Assembly (NCBI RefSeq): GCF_018860155.1
Contig: NZ_JAHKNI010000020.1
Span: forward strand, 62,001-126,000
Length of the DNA: 64,000 nt
Reading direction: 5' to 3'
Origin: Nocardia albiluteola
GTDB taxonomy: Bacteria; Actinomycetota; Actinomycetes; Mycobacteriales; Mycobacteriaceae
Shown here: one piece after another, positions 36,700-45,229 of the stretch
Layout: every line of letters starts with the position of its first letter
Position numbering within the stretch: position 1 is the stretch's first letter
The notes under the pieces: generated by a model
What the model was told of the DNA's origin: nothing
The model's input: the letters and a program-made list of their open reading frames with translations, nothing else
Databases searched by the model: none
Program-made: the position numbers and the translations under genes

Positions 36700-36744
36700 G
36701 CCGACGACCCGCGACACCTTCGGGAGGTGACGCGGGTCGTCGGC
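36700..36744. terminator. Very strong 45-base hairpin, bidirectional terminator
   Basis: GCCGACGACCCGCG at 36700-36713 pairs perfectly with 36731-36744. After one A/A mismatch a further 5-bp stem CACCT/AGGTG encloses a TCGGG loop. It lies between convergent genes (MarR and a secreted protein), 260 bp after the MarR stop, and most likely ends transcripts from one or both. The remainder of the 36441-36879 gap shows no gene. Confidence 0.75.
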
Positions 36745-36879
36745 GTGCACGGATGTTCAGGTGAGCGCTAGGCGGAGGGGCTGGCGATCAGGACGCCGAC
36801 GAAGACTCCACGCCTTGCGAACATTCGAACTCCTCGAGGCGCGATCGATGACTGCTGTTGGGGATCGGGTTTGGGTAAA

Positions 36880-37272
36880 TCACATTGCAACGCAGGCCGA
36901 TCCGAAATTGATGCCGGTCCCGACGTCCACGGGTTGCCTGATCTGGGCGGTGGCATTCGGCTGGATGGCGTAGATGTAGGTGACCTTCGTGGAGGACGGA
37001 GTCCAGGTCGCCTTCGCGACACCACCGGAGGGCTTCGCCTGTGCGAATCCGCTGGGGCCCTGGCCTTCTTCGAAGAAGTAGACAGTCCGGCTGTTGTCGT
37101 CGACCGATACCGTCACGGTGTACGAGCAGGTTGTCCCGTAACGGTGGATGCCGAGGGTGAAGGCGGGGGCGATCGCGATGCTGGTGACGGTCGCGGATGC
37201 CGACGGGGCCGACAAGGCGGTGACGGTCGCCACTACGCCCATGGCGGCGGCCGCCGCCACGGCGCGTTTCAT
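36880..37272 (-). CDS. Secreted hypothetical protein
   Basis: A 130-residue protein with a Sec signal (MKRAVAAAAAMGVVATVTALSAPSASA) and a mature domain of about 100 residues with two cysteines (GTTCSYTV and FGSACVAM) that may form a disulfide across a beta-sandwich-like fold; SSTKVTYIYAIQPNATAQIR is near the end. I do not recognise the family. The start could also be a GTG at 37299, which has AGGAG about eleven bases upstream and would give a longer signal peptide. Confidence 0.68.
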   Translation of the reverse strand: MKRAVAAAAAMGVVATVTALSAPSASATVTSIAIAPAFTLGIHRYGTTCSYTVTVSVDDNSRTVYFFEEGQGPSGFAQAKPSGGVAKATWTPSSTKVTYIYAIQPNATAQIRQPVDVGTGINFGSACVAM

Positions 37273-37782
37273 GGTGTGCGACTTCGATATTCGAGGCACG
37301 ATTGATCGAGCTCCTGTCAGGTGTCGGGGGTCGGCGATATCGGGCGATCCGATATCGATCACACGCGGAACTGTCGGTCCGCGTGACCTTCCCCGGACTG
37401 TTCGTCGGATGACCCGATGGAGCCGTTAGCCGAACCTGTGACCCCAAAACCTGGGGCTGGCGGCGAATGCGATGGTTCCGCAAGGGATTACGGTCGCCGT
37501 ACGAGCAGTCGCGCTCGTCGTACGCCGTGCTTCCGATCGTCCCCAACTCGGCATAAGCGCTCACTCGTTCCAGGTATAGCAAGCGCACGAGTGCAGCGTG
37601 TACGGCCTGACCGACCGGCCCCGACGACGCAGCCCAGCATCCGTTTGCGCTGCTTGTGCCACCGCCGACTTCCGCCATCGACAGCGAGCGACGACAGCCA
37701 CGAGCCCATCCGCAAGCCTATGCACGATATGCCGCGGCTGTGCGTGCTCCAGCACGGAAATGGTTCACTGCGGTTCTCGGAG
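37273..37782. other. Region without a recognisable intact gene
   Basis: These 510 bp lie between the secreted-protein gene and the azoreductase remnant. Frames in it show no domain features or sensible starts. The left part must hold the promoter of the secreted-protein gene; the right part probably contains decayed 3' sequence of the azoreductase gene. Confidence 0.35.
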
Positions 37783-38080
37783 ACGCCCCAGTTGTAGAGC
37801 GGGGCTCCCATGACGATCGCATCGGCGGCGAGCAGCTCGCTGGCGAGTTCGGTGGCCAAGTCGAGGGCTGCGCGTTGGTCGGGCGTGGGCTCGTCGGCTT
37901 CGCGGGCGGCCAGGACGTCGGTCCGCGCGGGCGGCGAGAGGGGCCGACCAGATCGCGCCAGGTGATCACGCTGTCGAAAATGGTGTCGGACCAAGCCTTT
38001 TCGAGTTCGTCGGCGATCTCGCGTGTCACGGACCGACCGCCGTGGATGCTGCTGTCGACGATGCGGTACAGGGTGCTCAC
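37783..38080 (-). pseudogene. Frameshifted, truncated FMN-dependent NADH-azoreductase
   Basis: Reading from a GTG at 38080, the N-terminus of a flavodoxin-fold azoreductase is clear (MSTLYRIVDSSIHGGRSVT, then EIADELEKAWSD and TWRDL). The frame then shifts near 37960, and the family continues in another frame as DVLAAREADEPTPDQRAALD and ADAIVMGAPLYNWGVS, after which similarity stops. Frameshift and loss of the 3' half make it non-functional. It is divergent from a MarR gene whose operators lie in the shared promoter, as is usual for azoreductase-MarR pairs. Confidence 0.78.
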
Positions 38081-38119
38081 GATGCTTCTCCCTAGTGGTG
38101 TATGGTCCCTACATAGATA

Positions 38120-38153
38120 ATCTGTTAAACAGATGATCTGTTCGACAGATCAT
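38120..38153. promoter_or_regulatory. Two adjacent perfect MarR-type operators
   Basis: ATCTGTT-A-AACAGAT at 38120-38134 and the 21-bp ATGATCTGT-TCG-ACAGATCAT at 38133-38153 are both perfect inverted repeats. Their centres are 16 bp apart and they share the half-site ATCTGT/ACAGAT. They lie in the 101-bp divergent promoter between the azoreductase remnant and the MarR gene. Confidence 0.85.
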
Positions 38154-38181
38154 ATTCGCCAACTTGCGCTAGGACGAGACA

Positions 38182-38685
38182 ATGACCACACCGGAAGATT
38201 TCGAGGCGGATATCGGCTGGGCGTTGTTCGCGGCCGTGCGCCGCTACCGAGGCGCCACCGACGAGCTGCTTGCGGACTTGCCCGGGGGGCCGCGCGGCTA
38301 TTGGGTGCTCATGGGTTCGCGACAGCTCGGGCCGAAGAGTCAGCTCGCGCTCGCCCAGCATCTGGGCATCGACCGCACCGTGATGACCTACCTGGTCGAC
38401 GATCTGGAGGCCGGCGGGCTCGTCAAGCGAACCCCCGACCCCGCCGATCGGCGCGTCCGCCGTGTCGAGCTGACCGCGCAAGGGAGTGCCGCCTGGTCCG
38501 ACGCGCGGCGACGACTGCAGGGTGCAGAAGACACGCTGCTTGCCCGGTTCGACACCGAGCAGCGCGAAACCCTGCGCACTCTGCTGCACCAACTCGCAAC
38601 CGATGAGCTCGACGAGAGTGTCGCCGAGGCCGAGCCCACACGCGTCACTTCCCACCGGCGTCGCAAAGAAGACCGTGGGCAGTAG
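38182..38685 (+). CDS. MarR-family transcriptional regulator
   Basis: The 167-residue regulator has the MarR winged helix: PGGPRGYWVLMGSRQLGPKSQLALAQHLGIDRTVMTYLVDDLEAGGLVKR and the wing PDPADRRVRRVELT. It should bind as a dimer to the two perfect inverted repeats immediately upstream and repress itself, the divergent azoreductase (now broken) and perhaps the downstream SRPBCC-cupin gene, which follows after only 25 bp. Electrophilic or quinone-like signals are common for azoreductase-linked MarR proteins, but the ligand here is unknown. Confidence 0.9.
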   Translation: MTTPEDFEADIGWALFAAVRRYRGATDELLADLPGGPRGYWVLMGSRQLGPKSQLALAQHLGIDRTVMTYLVDDLEAGGLVKRTPDPADRRVRRVELTAQGSAAWSDARRRLQGAEDTLLARFDTEQRETLRTLLHQLATDELDESVAEAEPTRVTSHRRRKEDRGQ

Positions 38686-38710
38686 CGACAGTAGAGACGA
38701 GAGGTAGATC

Positions 38711-39571
38711 ATGAGCATGCTTATCGAAGGTTCGCCGGAACTTGCGTACTGCACAGTCGCGACCCCCACGAGCTGGACCGAAATGAACCCCTCATGCATC
38801 GGATCCGAGCACGTCCGCGCTGGGCACCGGATCCGCAGTGGCGTCGCGGAGGCCGGGGACCAGGTCACCCAGTACACCCTGCAGGACGGTCGGCTGGTGA
38901 CCGCCCGATGGGAGGTCGTGGACGCCGAGCTGGGGCGTGAATTCCGTATGCGCGAGATCGACACCGGCACCGTCGTGCGGTGGACGTTCACTCCCGAGGA
39001 CGGCCGGACCCGCGCCGACCGTGAATCGTCCGGGACGGACTGGACCTCCGCGAACGGTGCCGCGCTCACCGCGCTGCGCGACCTGATCACCGAACAGCAC
39101 GCATCGCTGGGCGCCCCGGTCGCCCGCAACCGGGGCACCGGAACGCTGACCGAGTACTACACCGAAACCACCGAACAGGTGGTCGGCCGAGCAGAGACCG
39201 GCGGGGCATTAGCAGCGATGCGATCCACGGTCCGCCCCGAATCAGCTCCTCCGCTGCATATCCATACCCGCGAGGACGAGAGCTGGATCGTACTGTCGGG
39301 TGTGGTCCGCTTCTGGTTCGGTGAGCGAACCCTGGCCGCGTGCGAAACGGTGGACATCGAGGCAGGCGGTTATGTATTCGGGCCGCGTTTCGTGCCGCAC
39401 ACGTTCAAATCCCTCACCCCGGAGAGCGAAGTGATCGTCACCAACTCCCCGGGAACGATCGAAGGCTACTTCGATTCGATCGGCCCGGCAGCCGCGCGGG
39501 AGGACGATCTACACACCGATCTCTTCGCGCGGTACGGCCTCATCCTGTTCGGCGACCAAGTGCCCGGCTGA
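38711..39571 (+). CDS. SRPBCC-like domain fused to a cupin
   Basis: This 286-residue protein joins an N-terminal half (~1-135) resembling a polyketide cyclase/SRPBCC lipid-binding fold (TPTSWTEMNPSCIGSEHVRAG, ARWEVVDAELGREFRMREID, VRWTFTPED) to a C-terminal cupin (~160-270) with the metal-binding motif PPLHIHTREDESWIVLSG and a second box VFGPRFVPHTFKS. The cupin resembles quercetin-dioxygenase-like proteins. It follows the MarR gene by 25 bp and is probably in the same transcript. Both folds bind hydrophobic or aromatic ligands, which suggests a detoxification role; this is inference. Confidence 0.82.
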   Translation: MSMLIEGSPELAYCTVATPTSWTEMNPSCIGSEHVRAGHRIRSGVAEAGDQVTQYTLQDGRLVTARWEVVDAELGREFRMREIDTGTVVRWTFTPEDGRTRADRESSGTDWTSANGAALTALRDLITEQHASLGAPVARNRGTGTLTEYYTETTEQVVGRAETGGALAAMRSTVRPESAPPLHIHTREDESWIVLSGVVRFWFGERTLAACETVDIEAGGYVFGPRFVPHTFKSLTPESEVIVTNSPGTIEGYFDSIGPAAAREDDLHTDLFARYGLILFGDQVPG

Positions 39572-39690
39572 GAACGTCAACGGGCCGGTCTATGTCGCTG
39601 GAGACGATGAGACAGCGCGTGTTTTTCGGCACCTTCGCAGGGCGGGCTCTGTTGGAGGGGCTCGGCAGGTTGATCACCAACAAGCTGTCC

Positions 39691-41226
39691 TCAGACGAGG
39701 ACGGGCATGCTGGTGCCGATGACTTTCCCGCCGGCGTCGAGCGCCTGAACCTGCGCGAACTCGCCGGGTGCCGGCGGCATGGGGAAGGCGATCGCGGTGT
39801 TGAGCCCGTTCCACGCGACATCCGTAATCGGTTCGAGGTCGAGGGGGTTCGTGCCGGAGAGCAGTCGCCAGTGCGCGACACCGGTGGCGCCGTTCCAGAT
39901 GGCGTGCGCGGTTGCGCCGTCGATGCTCACCTGGGGCCGGGTGTCGGGCACTCCGTGCCACTGCTGCAGGAAGGCACGGTAAGACCCGACGGTGGCGTCG
40001 TAGACCAGGTCACCGGTCGGGGTGAATTCCGCGATCCGCCGACCGAAGCCCCAGGAACCGAACACGTTGCCGTTCGGTAGCCCCTGCGCATTGCCGGTGG
40101 CGGTGTTGACGACACCGTCCGGCGCAGGCTGTGTGCGAATCAAGGTCGCGGTATGCACCCTGCGGTCGATGCGAATCCATTCGATGCCCGATGGGCCGAC
40201 ACTTCTGACGGCATCGTCGCCGGGCACACCGTCGGCGGCGTTGTTGTTGTTCATCATCCGGATGGTGTCGTCGTCGACGAACTGCGCATCGTGCTGGAAG
40301 GCGAAATCGGCGCCCGGCCCGATGGTGAAGGAGGAGTGCTTGCCGCCGAGCCGCCAGGCGATGTCACCGGACTTCGGGTCGATGTCGTACACGGTCTTCG
40401 TGTAGCGACCGGACAGCAGGAGGTGGCCGTCCGGGGCGGGGGCGACCGAGTTGATGGTCAACCAGTCCAGCGGATGATCGACGGTGTTTTCCGCGGTCGC
40501 GGTGAGGTAGGTATCGGTCAGCGGTATGTGGGCCAGGGCATCCCACTGGAAGTCGACCTTCCCGGTCGCCAGATCGACACGTGAGACGTAATAGTCGAAC
40601 ACCGCTCCGTTCTTCGGCCCGCCGATAGGGGTGAGGTCGGTGGGGACGGCCTTGCGGCTGGTGATCAGGGCCGTGCCGTCCGGGGTGATCCGGAACTCCT
40701 GCACCTCGGGACGCAAGCCGTGGCCGAGGTCGCTGATGGCGGCGATCACGTGGTAGTGCTCGTCGGCGATGTAGTCGACGCCGTCGTCGAAGTTGTTGAA
40801 TCGATTGTCGATGGTGCCCTGCCACCAGGTCAGCACCGGCTTGCCGCGATAGGTCTGAACCTGCAGATTGGTTGCCAGCGCCCCGTAGGGCAGCGGGTGA
40901 TACCAGATCGGCCGTCCCGCCTTGTCCAGAATCTCCGCGCCGTGCGGCTGCCTGAGCTGCGCCGGATCCAGCGACGAGGGCGTGAGGAAGATGTCCCCGT
41001 CGGCGCCACCCGGCGCGTTCACCGTGACCGGGACGGGCGGCGGATCGAGCCGCGCGGGATCGGACACGGTGGCCACCGAGAAGTCCGCACCCGGCGGGAC
41101 CACGAGGGGATTCTGCACGGCGACCGGGGAATTCGACGAGCACCCCACTACTGCCGCGGCAACGGCCGCGGTCGTGCCCAGCGCCGCGATCGTGCGGCAG
41201 GCGCGGCGTTTCGTACTGCTGATCAA
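39691..41226 (-). CDS. Arylsulfotransferase-like (ASST) lipoprotein
   Basis: This 511-residue exported protein has a lipoprotein signal (LISSTKRRACRTIAALG, hydrophobic run, AVVGCSS) and a long beta-propeller-like region typical of the ASST family: RPIWYHPLPYGALATN, GKPVLTWWQGTIDNR, YDIDPKSGDIAWRLGGKHSSF, FQHDAQFVDDDTIRMMNNN and FGWGFG-like repeats. ASST enzymes move sulfate between phenols; actinobacterial relatives may have other activities. The start is a TTG at 41226 with a near-perfect AGGAGGAG site; the longer open frame upstream lacks one. It is divergent from an AraC regulator. Confidence 0.82.
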   Translation of the reverse strand: MISSTKRRACRTIAALGTTAAVAAAVVGCSSNSPVAVQNPLVVPPGADFSVATVSDPARLDPPPVPVTVNAPGGADGDIFLTPSSLDPAQLRQPHGAEILDKAGRPIWYHPLPYGALATNLQVQTYRGKPVLTWWQGTIDNRFNNFDDGVDYIADEHYHVIAAISDLGHGLRPEVQEFRITPDGTALITSRKAVPTDLTPIGGPKNGAVFDYYVSRVDLATGKVDFQWDALAHIPLTDTYLTATAENTVDHPLDWLTINSVAPAPDGHLLLSGRYTKTVYDIDPKSGDIAWRLGGKHSSFTIGPGADFAFQHDAQFVDDDTIRMMNNNNAADGVPGDDAVRSVGPSGIEWIRIDRRVHTATLIRTQPAPDGVVNTATGNAQGLPNGNVFGSWGFGRRIAEFTPTGDLVYDATVGSYRAFLQQWHGVPDTRPQVSIDGATAHAIWNGATGVAHWRLLSGTNPLDLEPITDVAWNGLNTAIAFPMPPAPGEFAQVQALDAGGKVIGTSMPVLV

Positions 41227-41336
41227 GTCTCCTCCTGACGATGTGCGGGAATGCACACGAGCTGACTCACTCCACGGTGTCTGGAGATACGCCCGATGGC
41301 TTGACATCAGGAGACATCGTTTTGATTCTGGAAGAC

Positions 41337-42344
41337 ATGACACTGGTTCGCGGCACCACGTTGCAGGGCTACCCCGAGCTGGTCGCCGAGCGCGGCGGGG
41401 ATCCCGATGCACTGCTCGCGGCGGTGGGAATCCCGCGTGATGTGGTCGGTGACTACGAGCAGTTCGCCGGCGGCCGCAACGTGCTGACCGCCCTCGAATC
41501 GGCCGCCGCGCTCACCGCGACCCCCGACTTCGGACGCCGGCTGGCGCGACGGCGCGGCGTGGAGATCTGGGGCCCGCTCGGCGCGGCAATACGCACGGCG
41601 CCAACCGTCGGCGATGCCATTGCGGCGTTGCACCGATTCCTGCCCGTGTACTGCCCGGCCGTCACGATCACCGTGACCCAACCCGCGCAACACGCGCTGC
41701 CCCGCCTGGAATACCGCTTCCAGCCGGACCGGTTACCGCCACACCCGCAGGTGATCGAGCTCACCCTGAGCATGGCGCTGAACATGTTCCGGCTCATCGC
41801 CGGCCGGACCTACGCACCGGTATCCGTGCACCTGCCGCACCAGCCGCTGACCGCCGAATCCGACTACCGGCAGTACTTCGGCTGCCCGGTCTACTTCGCC
41901 GAGCCGTTCGGCGGCTTCCTGCTGCGCCCAGGCGATCTCACCCGCCCCCTGGCGAGCGACCCTGCCGTCCGCAGGGTGGTCGAGGCGTACCTGACCTCGA
42001 TCACACCGCCCGCCGACGGCACCTCGGCCGGAGCGGTCCGCACCCTGATCCGGCAGCATCTGCCTACCGGCACCGCCGACCGTGCCACCGTCGCCGCCGA
42101 GATCGCCGTGCACCCACGCACCCTGCAACGCCGCCTGGCGCAAGAGGGCACCACCTTCAACGACATTCTCGATGCCGTACGCCGCGACGAGGCCGAACGC
42201 TACCTACGCCGCAACGAGCTACCGCTGAGCCGAGTCGCCGCACTGCTCGGCTACAGCGAGCCCAGCGTGTTTACCCGCGCCTGCCACCGCTGGTTCGGCA
42301 TCTCCGGGACCGACTATCGCCGTACCCGGCGCGAACGACCGTGA
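41337..42344 (+). CDS. AraC-family transcriptional regulator
   Basis: The 335-residue regulator has an N-terminal ligand-binding half of the type found in OruR/ArgR-like AraC proteins (YPELVAERGGDPDALLAAVGIP, FGRRLARRRGVEIWGPLGAAIR) and a C-terminal double helix-turn-helix (VHPRTLQRRLAQEGTTFNDILDAVRRDEAERYL, LSRVAALLGYSEPSVFTRACHRWFG). It is transcribed divergently from the arylsulfotransferase-like gene across a 110-bp promoter containing GACATC twice, so it probably controls that gene. ATG at 41337; the frame is open further upstream but without family sequence. Confidence 0.9.
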   Translation: MTLVRGTTLQGYPELVAERGGDPDALLAAVGIPRDVVGDYEQFAGGRNVLTALESAAALTATPDFGRRLARRRGVEIWGPLGAAIRTAPTVGDAIAALHRFLPVYCPAVTITVTQPAQHALPRLEYRFQPDRLPPHPQVIELTLSMALNMFRLIAGRTYAPVSVHLPHQPLTAESDYRQYFGCPVYFAEPFGGFLLRPGDLTRPLASDPAVRRVVEAYLTSITPPADGTSAGAVRTLIRQHLPTGTADRATVAAEIAVHPRTLQRRLAQEGTTFNDILDAVRRDEAERYLRRNELPLSRVAALLGYSEPSVFTRACHRWFGISGTDYRRTRRERP

Positions 42345-42379
42345 TCAGGCGCGCCTTTCGGGGCTGCGAATGGTGCCGT

Positions 42380-42577
42380 CTACGACCGAGCCTTCCTGCC
42401 GGCCAATATTGCCGCGAGAGCGGCCACGAAAACCATCAGCCACAAGACCATGTTGCCGTCGCCAAATCCAGTGACACACACCATCACCGCCGCACCCACA
42501 GCTGATACTGCGGCTGCCCGACGTGAGGATGGTGGCGGCGAGATTGACCCGCGACACCACGGCGCCGAACGAGGCAT
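42380..42577 (-). CDS. Possible small membrane protein
   Basis: A 65-codon frame with two hydrophobic stretches (AVSAVGAAVMVCVTGF and MVLWLMVFVAALAAILAG) and a basic C-terminus (GRKARS). Composition suits a small membrane protein, but there is no strong ribosome-binding site, no recognised family, and the N-terminus looks like shadow sequence. The surrounding 42345-42726 stretch holds nothing else recognisable. Confidence 0.35.
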   Translation of the reverse strand: MPRSAPWCRGSISPPPSSRRAAAVSAVGAAVMVCVTGFGDGNMVLWLMVFVAALAAILAGRKARS

Positions 42578-42726
42578 GGCTGGACCCCGATAGCCGACCG
42601 CCGCCGATGACCGTCGGGAGCTGCTGTGAAATCAACCTTCGTGGTCGATTGTGGTGGTCGATTGTGTAGCCGACTCGCGCGAAGAGTCTGCGGAGTCGTT
42701 CTATGCCAATCCCCGAGATCGTCTGT

Positions 42727-42850
42727 CTATGTGTGGTATTCGCGGAATGCGGCGCGCAGGTCGTCGATGATGAGGTCGGGTTCTGCCATGGCGACGAAGT
42801 GGCCGCCGCGCTCGAATTCGGTCCAGCGCACGATGTTGTGGTTCGCCGCC
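42727..42850 (-). pseudogene. C-terminal remnant of an epoxide hydrolase-type alpha/beta hydrolase
   Basis: About 40 codons read NIVRWTEFERGGHFVAMAEP then DLIIDDLRAAFRE, the usual end of epoxide hydrolases with the catalytic histidine in GGHFVAMAEP. The rest of the enzyme is missing, with the CsoR-type operator region starting just upstream. It is a clear gene fragment left beside the transporter. Confidence 0.72.
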
Positions 42851-42921
42851 ATTTCCTGTCCTCCCGTCGTTATGCGGCGGGCTCGGGCACCTGCTGTGCC
42901 CGAAGCCACCCTTTCCATCAA

Positions 42922-42937
42922 ATACCCCCATGGGTAT
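42922..42937. promoter_or_regulatory. CsoR-type operator 1, ATACCC-CCAT-GGGTAT
   Basis: A 16-bp dyad of the TACCCC/GGGGTA type bound by CsoR-family repressors, 49 bp before the RND transporter start and 18 bp from a second copy. Confidence 0.75.
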
Positions 42938-42955
42938 AGTTCGACTCAAGGCAAT

Positions 42956-42971
42956 ATACCCCTGGGGGTAT
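42956..42971. promoter_or_regulatory. CsoR-type operator 2, ATACCCC-TG-GGGGTAT
   Basis: A perfect 16-bp inverted repeat 14 bp before the transporter start codon and directly next to its ribosome-binding site (AAGGAG at 42974-42979). The centre-to-centre distance to operator 1 is 34 bp, close to three helical turns. Confidence 0.82.
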
Positions 42972-42985
42972 GAAAGGAGAAGGTG

Positions 42986-45142
42986 ATGGTCGGTTCTGTT
43001 GTGGTCTCCCCGACGCAAAACACCTCACCACCGGGCGGATCCGGTGGAGTTCTGGGCAGGCTCGGCGCCGCGATGGCTGGGCGCGCCCGGATTGTGTTCG
43101 GCGCATGGTTGCTGGTGTTGATCGTTCTCGGCGCCGCCGCGCCGAGTGTGTTCACCTCCCTCGCGGGAGCGGGGTGGCAGGCCAACGGTTCGCAGTCGGT
43201 GCGCGTGCGCGAACTCGCGCAGCAGCACTTCGGCGGCAACTCCTCGGCAGCGGTGCAGGTGGTGGTGCACTCCGACACCGCATCCATCGACAGCCCCCAG
43301 GTACAGCAGGTGCTCGGCGAAATCACCGGCGTCTTCGCCGGCGATACGCGCTTCGGCGAGGTCGTCCCGCCGCAAGTGGGAATGTCGATCAGTCCCGATG
43401 GGCACACCGGCATCCTCATCGCGGGCGCGAACGCCTCCACCGACGATATGGTCAAGGCCGTCGATGAGCACAAGAAGGCGCTGACCGCCCTGTCGGGCAA
43501 CGGAATCGACGTCTACCCCACGGGCGCGTCCGCGTTGTGGAGTGATTTCAACAAGGCCAACCACAACGCCATGATCAAGGCCGAAATGTTCTCCTGGCCG
43601 GTCACTTTGGCCATCATGGTGCTGGCGTTCGGGTCATTGCTCGCCGCTGGATTGCCGCTGCTGCTCACCCTGGCCGGACTGGTGGCCTCCGCCGGCGGGC
43701 TGGTGCTGCTCAACCACATCACACCGATCTCGGTGTGGGCCATGAACTTCGCGATGATGTTCGCCCTGGCACTGGGGATCGACTACGCGTTGTTTATCGT
43801 CGCCCGCTTCCGCGGCGCACTCACCACCGCACCCAACGCAAGGGCGGCGGTCGCCGAAACCATGGACACCGCAGGCAAAGCCGTCGTGCTGTCCGGGCTC
43901 ACGGTCCTCGTCAGCCTGTCGGCGGTGCTGATCGTGCCCGCGCCCGCGGTGCGGACCATGGCCGTCGGAATCATGCTCGCCGTGGCCTTCGTACTGGCCG
44001 CCACCATGACACTGCTGCCCGCTGCGCTGGGAGCCTTGGGCGGAAAGGTCAATGCCGGCGCGCTGCCGCACGCCAAGCGCCAGCAGCACCGTTCTCCCCG
44101 GTTCGCCGCCTGGGGCCGGCTGCTGCACGACAAGCCGTGGCCGTTCGCGATCGGAGCCCTGATCGTGTTGATCGCATTGTCGATTCCGATGCTCGGGTTG
44201 AAGGTGGCCATGCCCTCGATCCACGTCGTCCCGACTGATGCACCGGTGCGCCAGGGCTACGAACTAGTGCAGGCCGAGATGGGCCAGGGCACACCGGGCA
44301 TGCTGCAGATCATCGCCCCGGCCGACGAAGCCGCCCACGTCGCGTCGGCCGCCACGACCGTGGACGGGATCAGCATGGTCACCCCAGCTCAACCAGCAAG
44401 AGACGGTAGCGGTCTGGTGATGATGCAGGCCCTCCCGAGCGTCGATCCATCCGACGCGCGCATGGGCGGCATCCTGCACGCTCTGCGCGATGTCTTACCC
44501 TCCGCTCTGGTCGGCGGCGCTCCTGCGGAAAACCTGGACTTACAGCAGGCCCTGAACGACTACCTCCCGATCATCGTCGGGATCATCCTGGTGCTGGGAT
44601 TCGCACTGCTGCTGACCGCCTTGCAGGCACCGTTGATCGCCGCGCTGGGCACCGTGGTCAGCCTGCTGTCCACCGCCGCGGCCTTCGGCGTCGCGAAACT
44701 GATCTTCCAGGACGGCCACGGCGCAGGCCTGCTCGGCTTCACCCCGCAGGGCTTCCTCGACGGCTGGGGACCAGTGTTCTTCTTCGCCATGATCTTCGCC
44801 ATCGCCATGGACTACACCGTGTTCCTGCTGGCCACCGCCAAGGAACACTACGAACGCTCCGGCGATCCGAAGACCGCGCAAGTCGACGGCATGGCCCACT
44901 CCGGACGGGTAATCTTCGCCGCCGCCGCGGTGATGGTGGCGGTGTTCTTCACCTTCGCCCTCGCCGACCCGCTGCCGCCCAAGGAAATGGGCATCATCCT
45001 CGGCGTCGCCGTCCTGCTGGACGCCTTCGTCGTCCGGCTGGTGCTCCTGCCCGTGCTGCTGCGCCTGACCGGGCACGGTGCCTGGTGGTCCCCCGCCTGG
45101 CTGCGCAAGCTGCTGCCCTCGATCAGCTTCGCCCATCACTGA
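42986..45142 (+). CDS. MmpL-family RND transporter
   Basis: This 718-residue membrane transporter has two MMPL/RND repeats. Each has one helix, a large extracellular loop and five helices; signature helices include FALALGIDYALFIVARFRG in the first half and FAIAMDYTVFLLATAKEHYERSG in the second, with the proton-relay Asp-Tyr pair. It would export lipid-like or other hydrophobic molecules using the proton gradient. Two CsoR-type operators in its promoter, and a third before the csoR-like gene just downstream, place it in the same regulon. A GTG three bases earlier is possible. Confidence 0.9.
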   Translation: MVGSVVVSPTQNTSPPGGSGGVLGRLGAAMAGRARIVFGAWLLVLIVLGAAAPSVFTSLAGAGWQANGSQSVRVRELAQQHFGGNSSAAVQVVVHSDTASIDSPQVQQVLGEITGVFAGDTRFGEVVPPQVGMSISPDGHTGILIAGANASTDDMVKAVDEHKKALTALSGNGIDVYPTGASALWSDFNKANHNAMIKAEMFSWPVTLAIMVLAFGSLLAAGLPLLLTLAGLVASAGGLVLLNHITPISVWAMNFAMMFALALGIDYALFIVARFRGALTTAPNARAAVAETMDTAGKAVVLSGLTVLVSLSAVLIVPAPAVRTMAVGIMLAVAFVLAATMTLLPAALGALGGKVNAGALPHAKRQQHRSPRFAAWGRLLHDKPWPFAIGALIVLIALSIPMLGLKVAMPSIHVVPTDAPVRQGYELVQAEMGQGTPGMLQIIAPADEAAHVASAATTVDGISMVTPAQPARDGSGLVMMQALPSVDPSDARMGGILHALRDVLPSALVGGAPAENLDLQQALNDYLPIIVGIILVLGFALLLTALQAPLIAALGTVVSLLSTAAAFGVAKLIFQDGHGAGLLGFTPQGFLDGWGPVFFFAMIFAIAMDYTVFLLATAKEHYERSGDPKTAQVDGMAHSGRVIFAAAAVMVAVFFTFALADPLPPKEMGIILGVAVLLDAFVVRLVLLPVLLRLTGHGAWWSPAWLRKLLPSISFAHH

Positions 45143-45150
45143 AATCACAT

Positions 45151-45180
45151 GCCAGGGTCCGGCGCGAACCGGACCCTGGC
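45151..45180 (+). terminator. Perfect 12-bp stem-loop after the RND transporter
   Basis: GCCAGGGTCCGG at 45151-45162 pairs with 45169-45180 around a CGCGAA loop, eight bases after the stop codon. The last two bases are shared with the next CsoR-type operator. Confidence 0.75.
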
Positions 45181-45198
45181 ATACCCCTAGGGGTATGC
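45179..45198. promoter_or_regulatory. CsoR-type operator 3, perfect 20-bp palindrome
   Basis: GCATACCCCTAGGGGTATGC is a perfect palindrome 31 bp before the csoR-like gene, of the same TACCCC/GGGGTA type as the two sites before the transporter. It suggests autoregulation. Confidence 0.88.
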
Positions 45199-45229
45199 TG
45201 GAGTGAGATAGTCGAGGAAAGGAAACACT

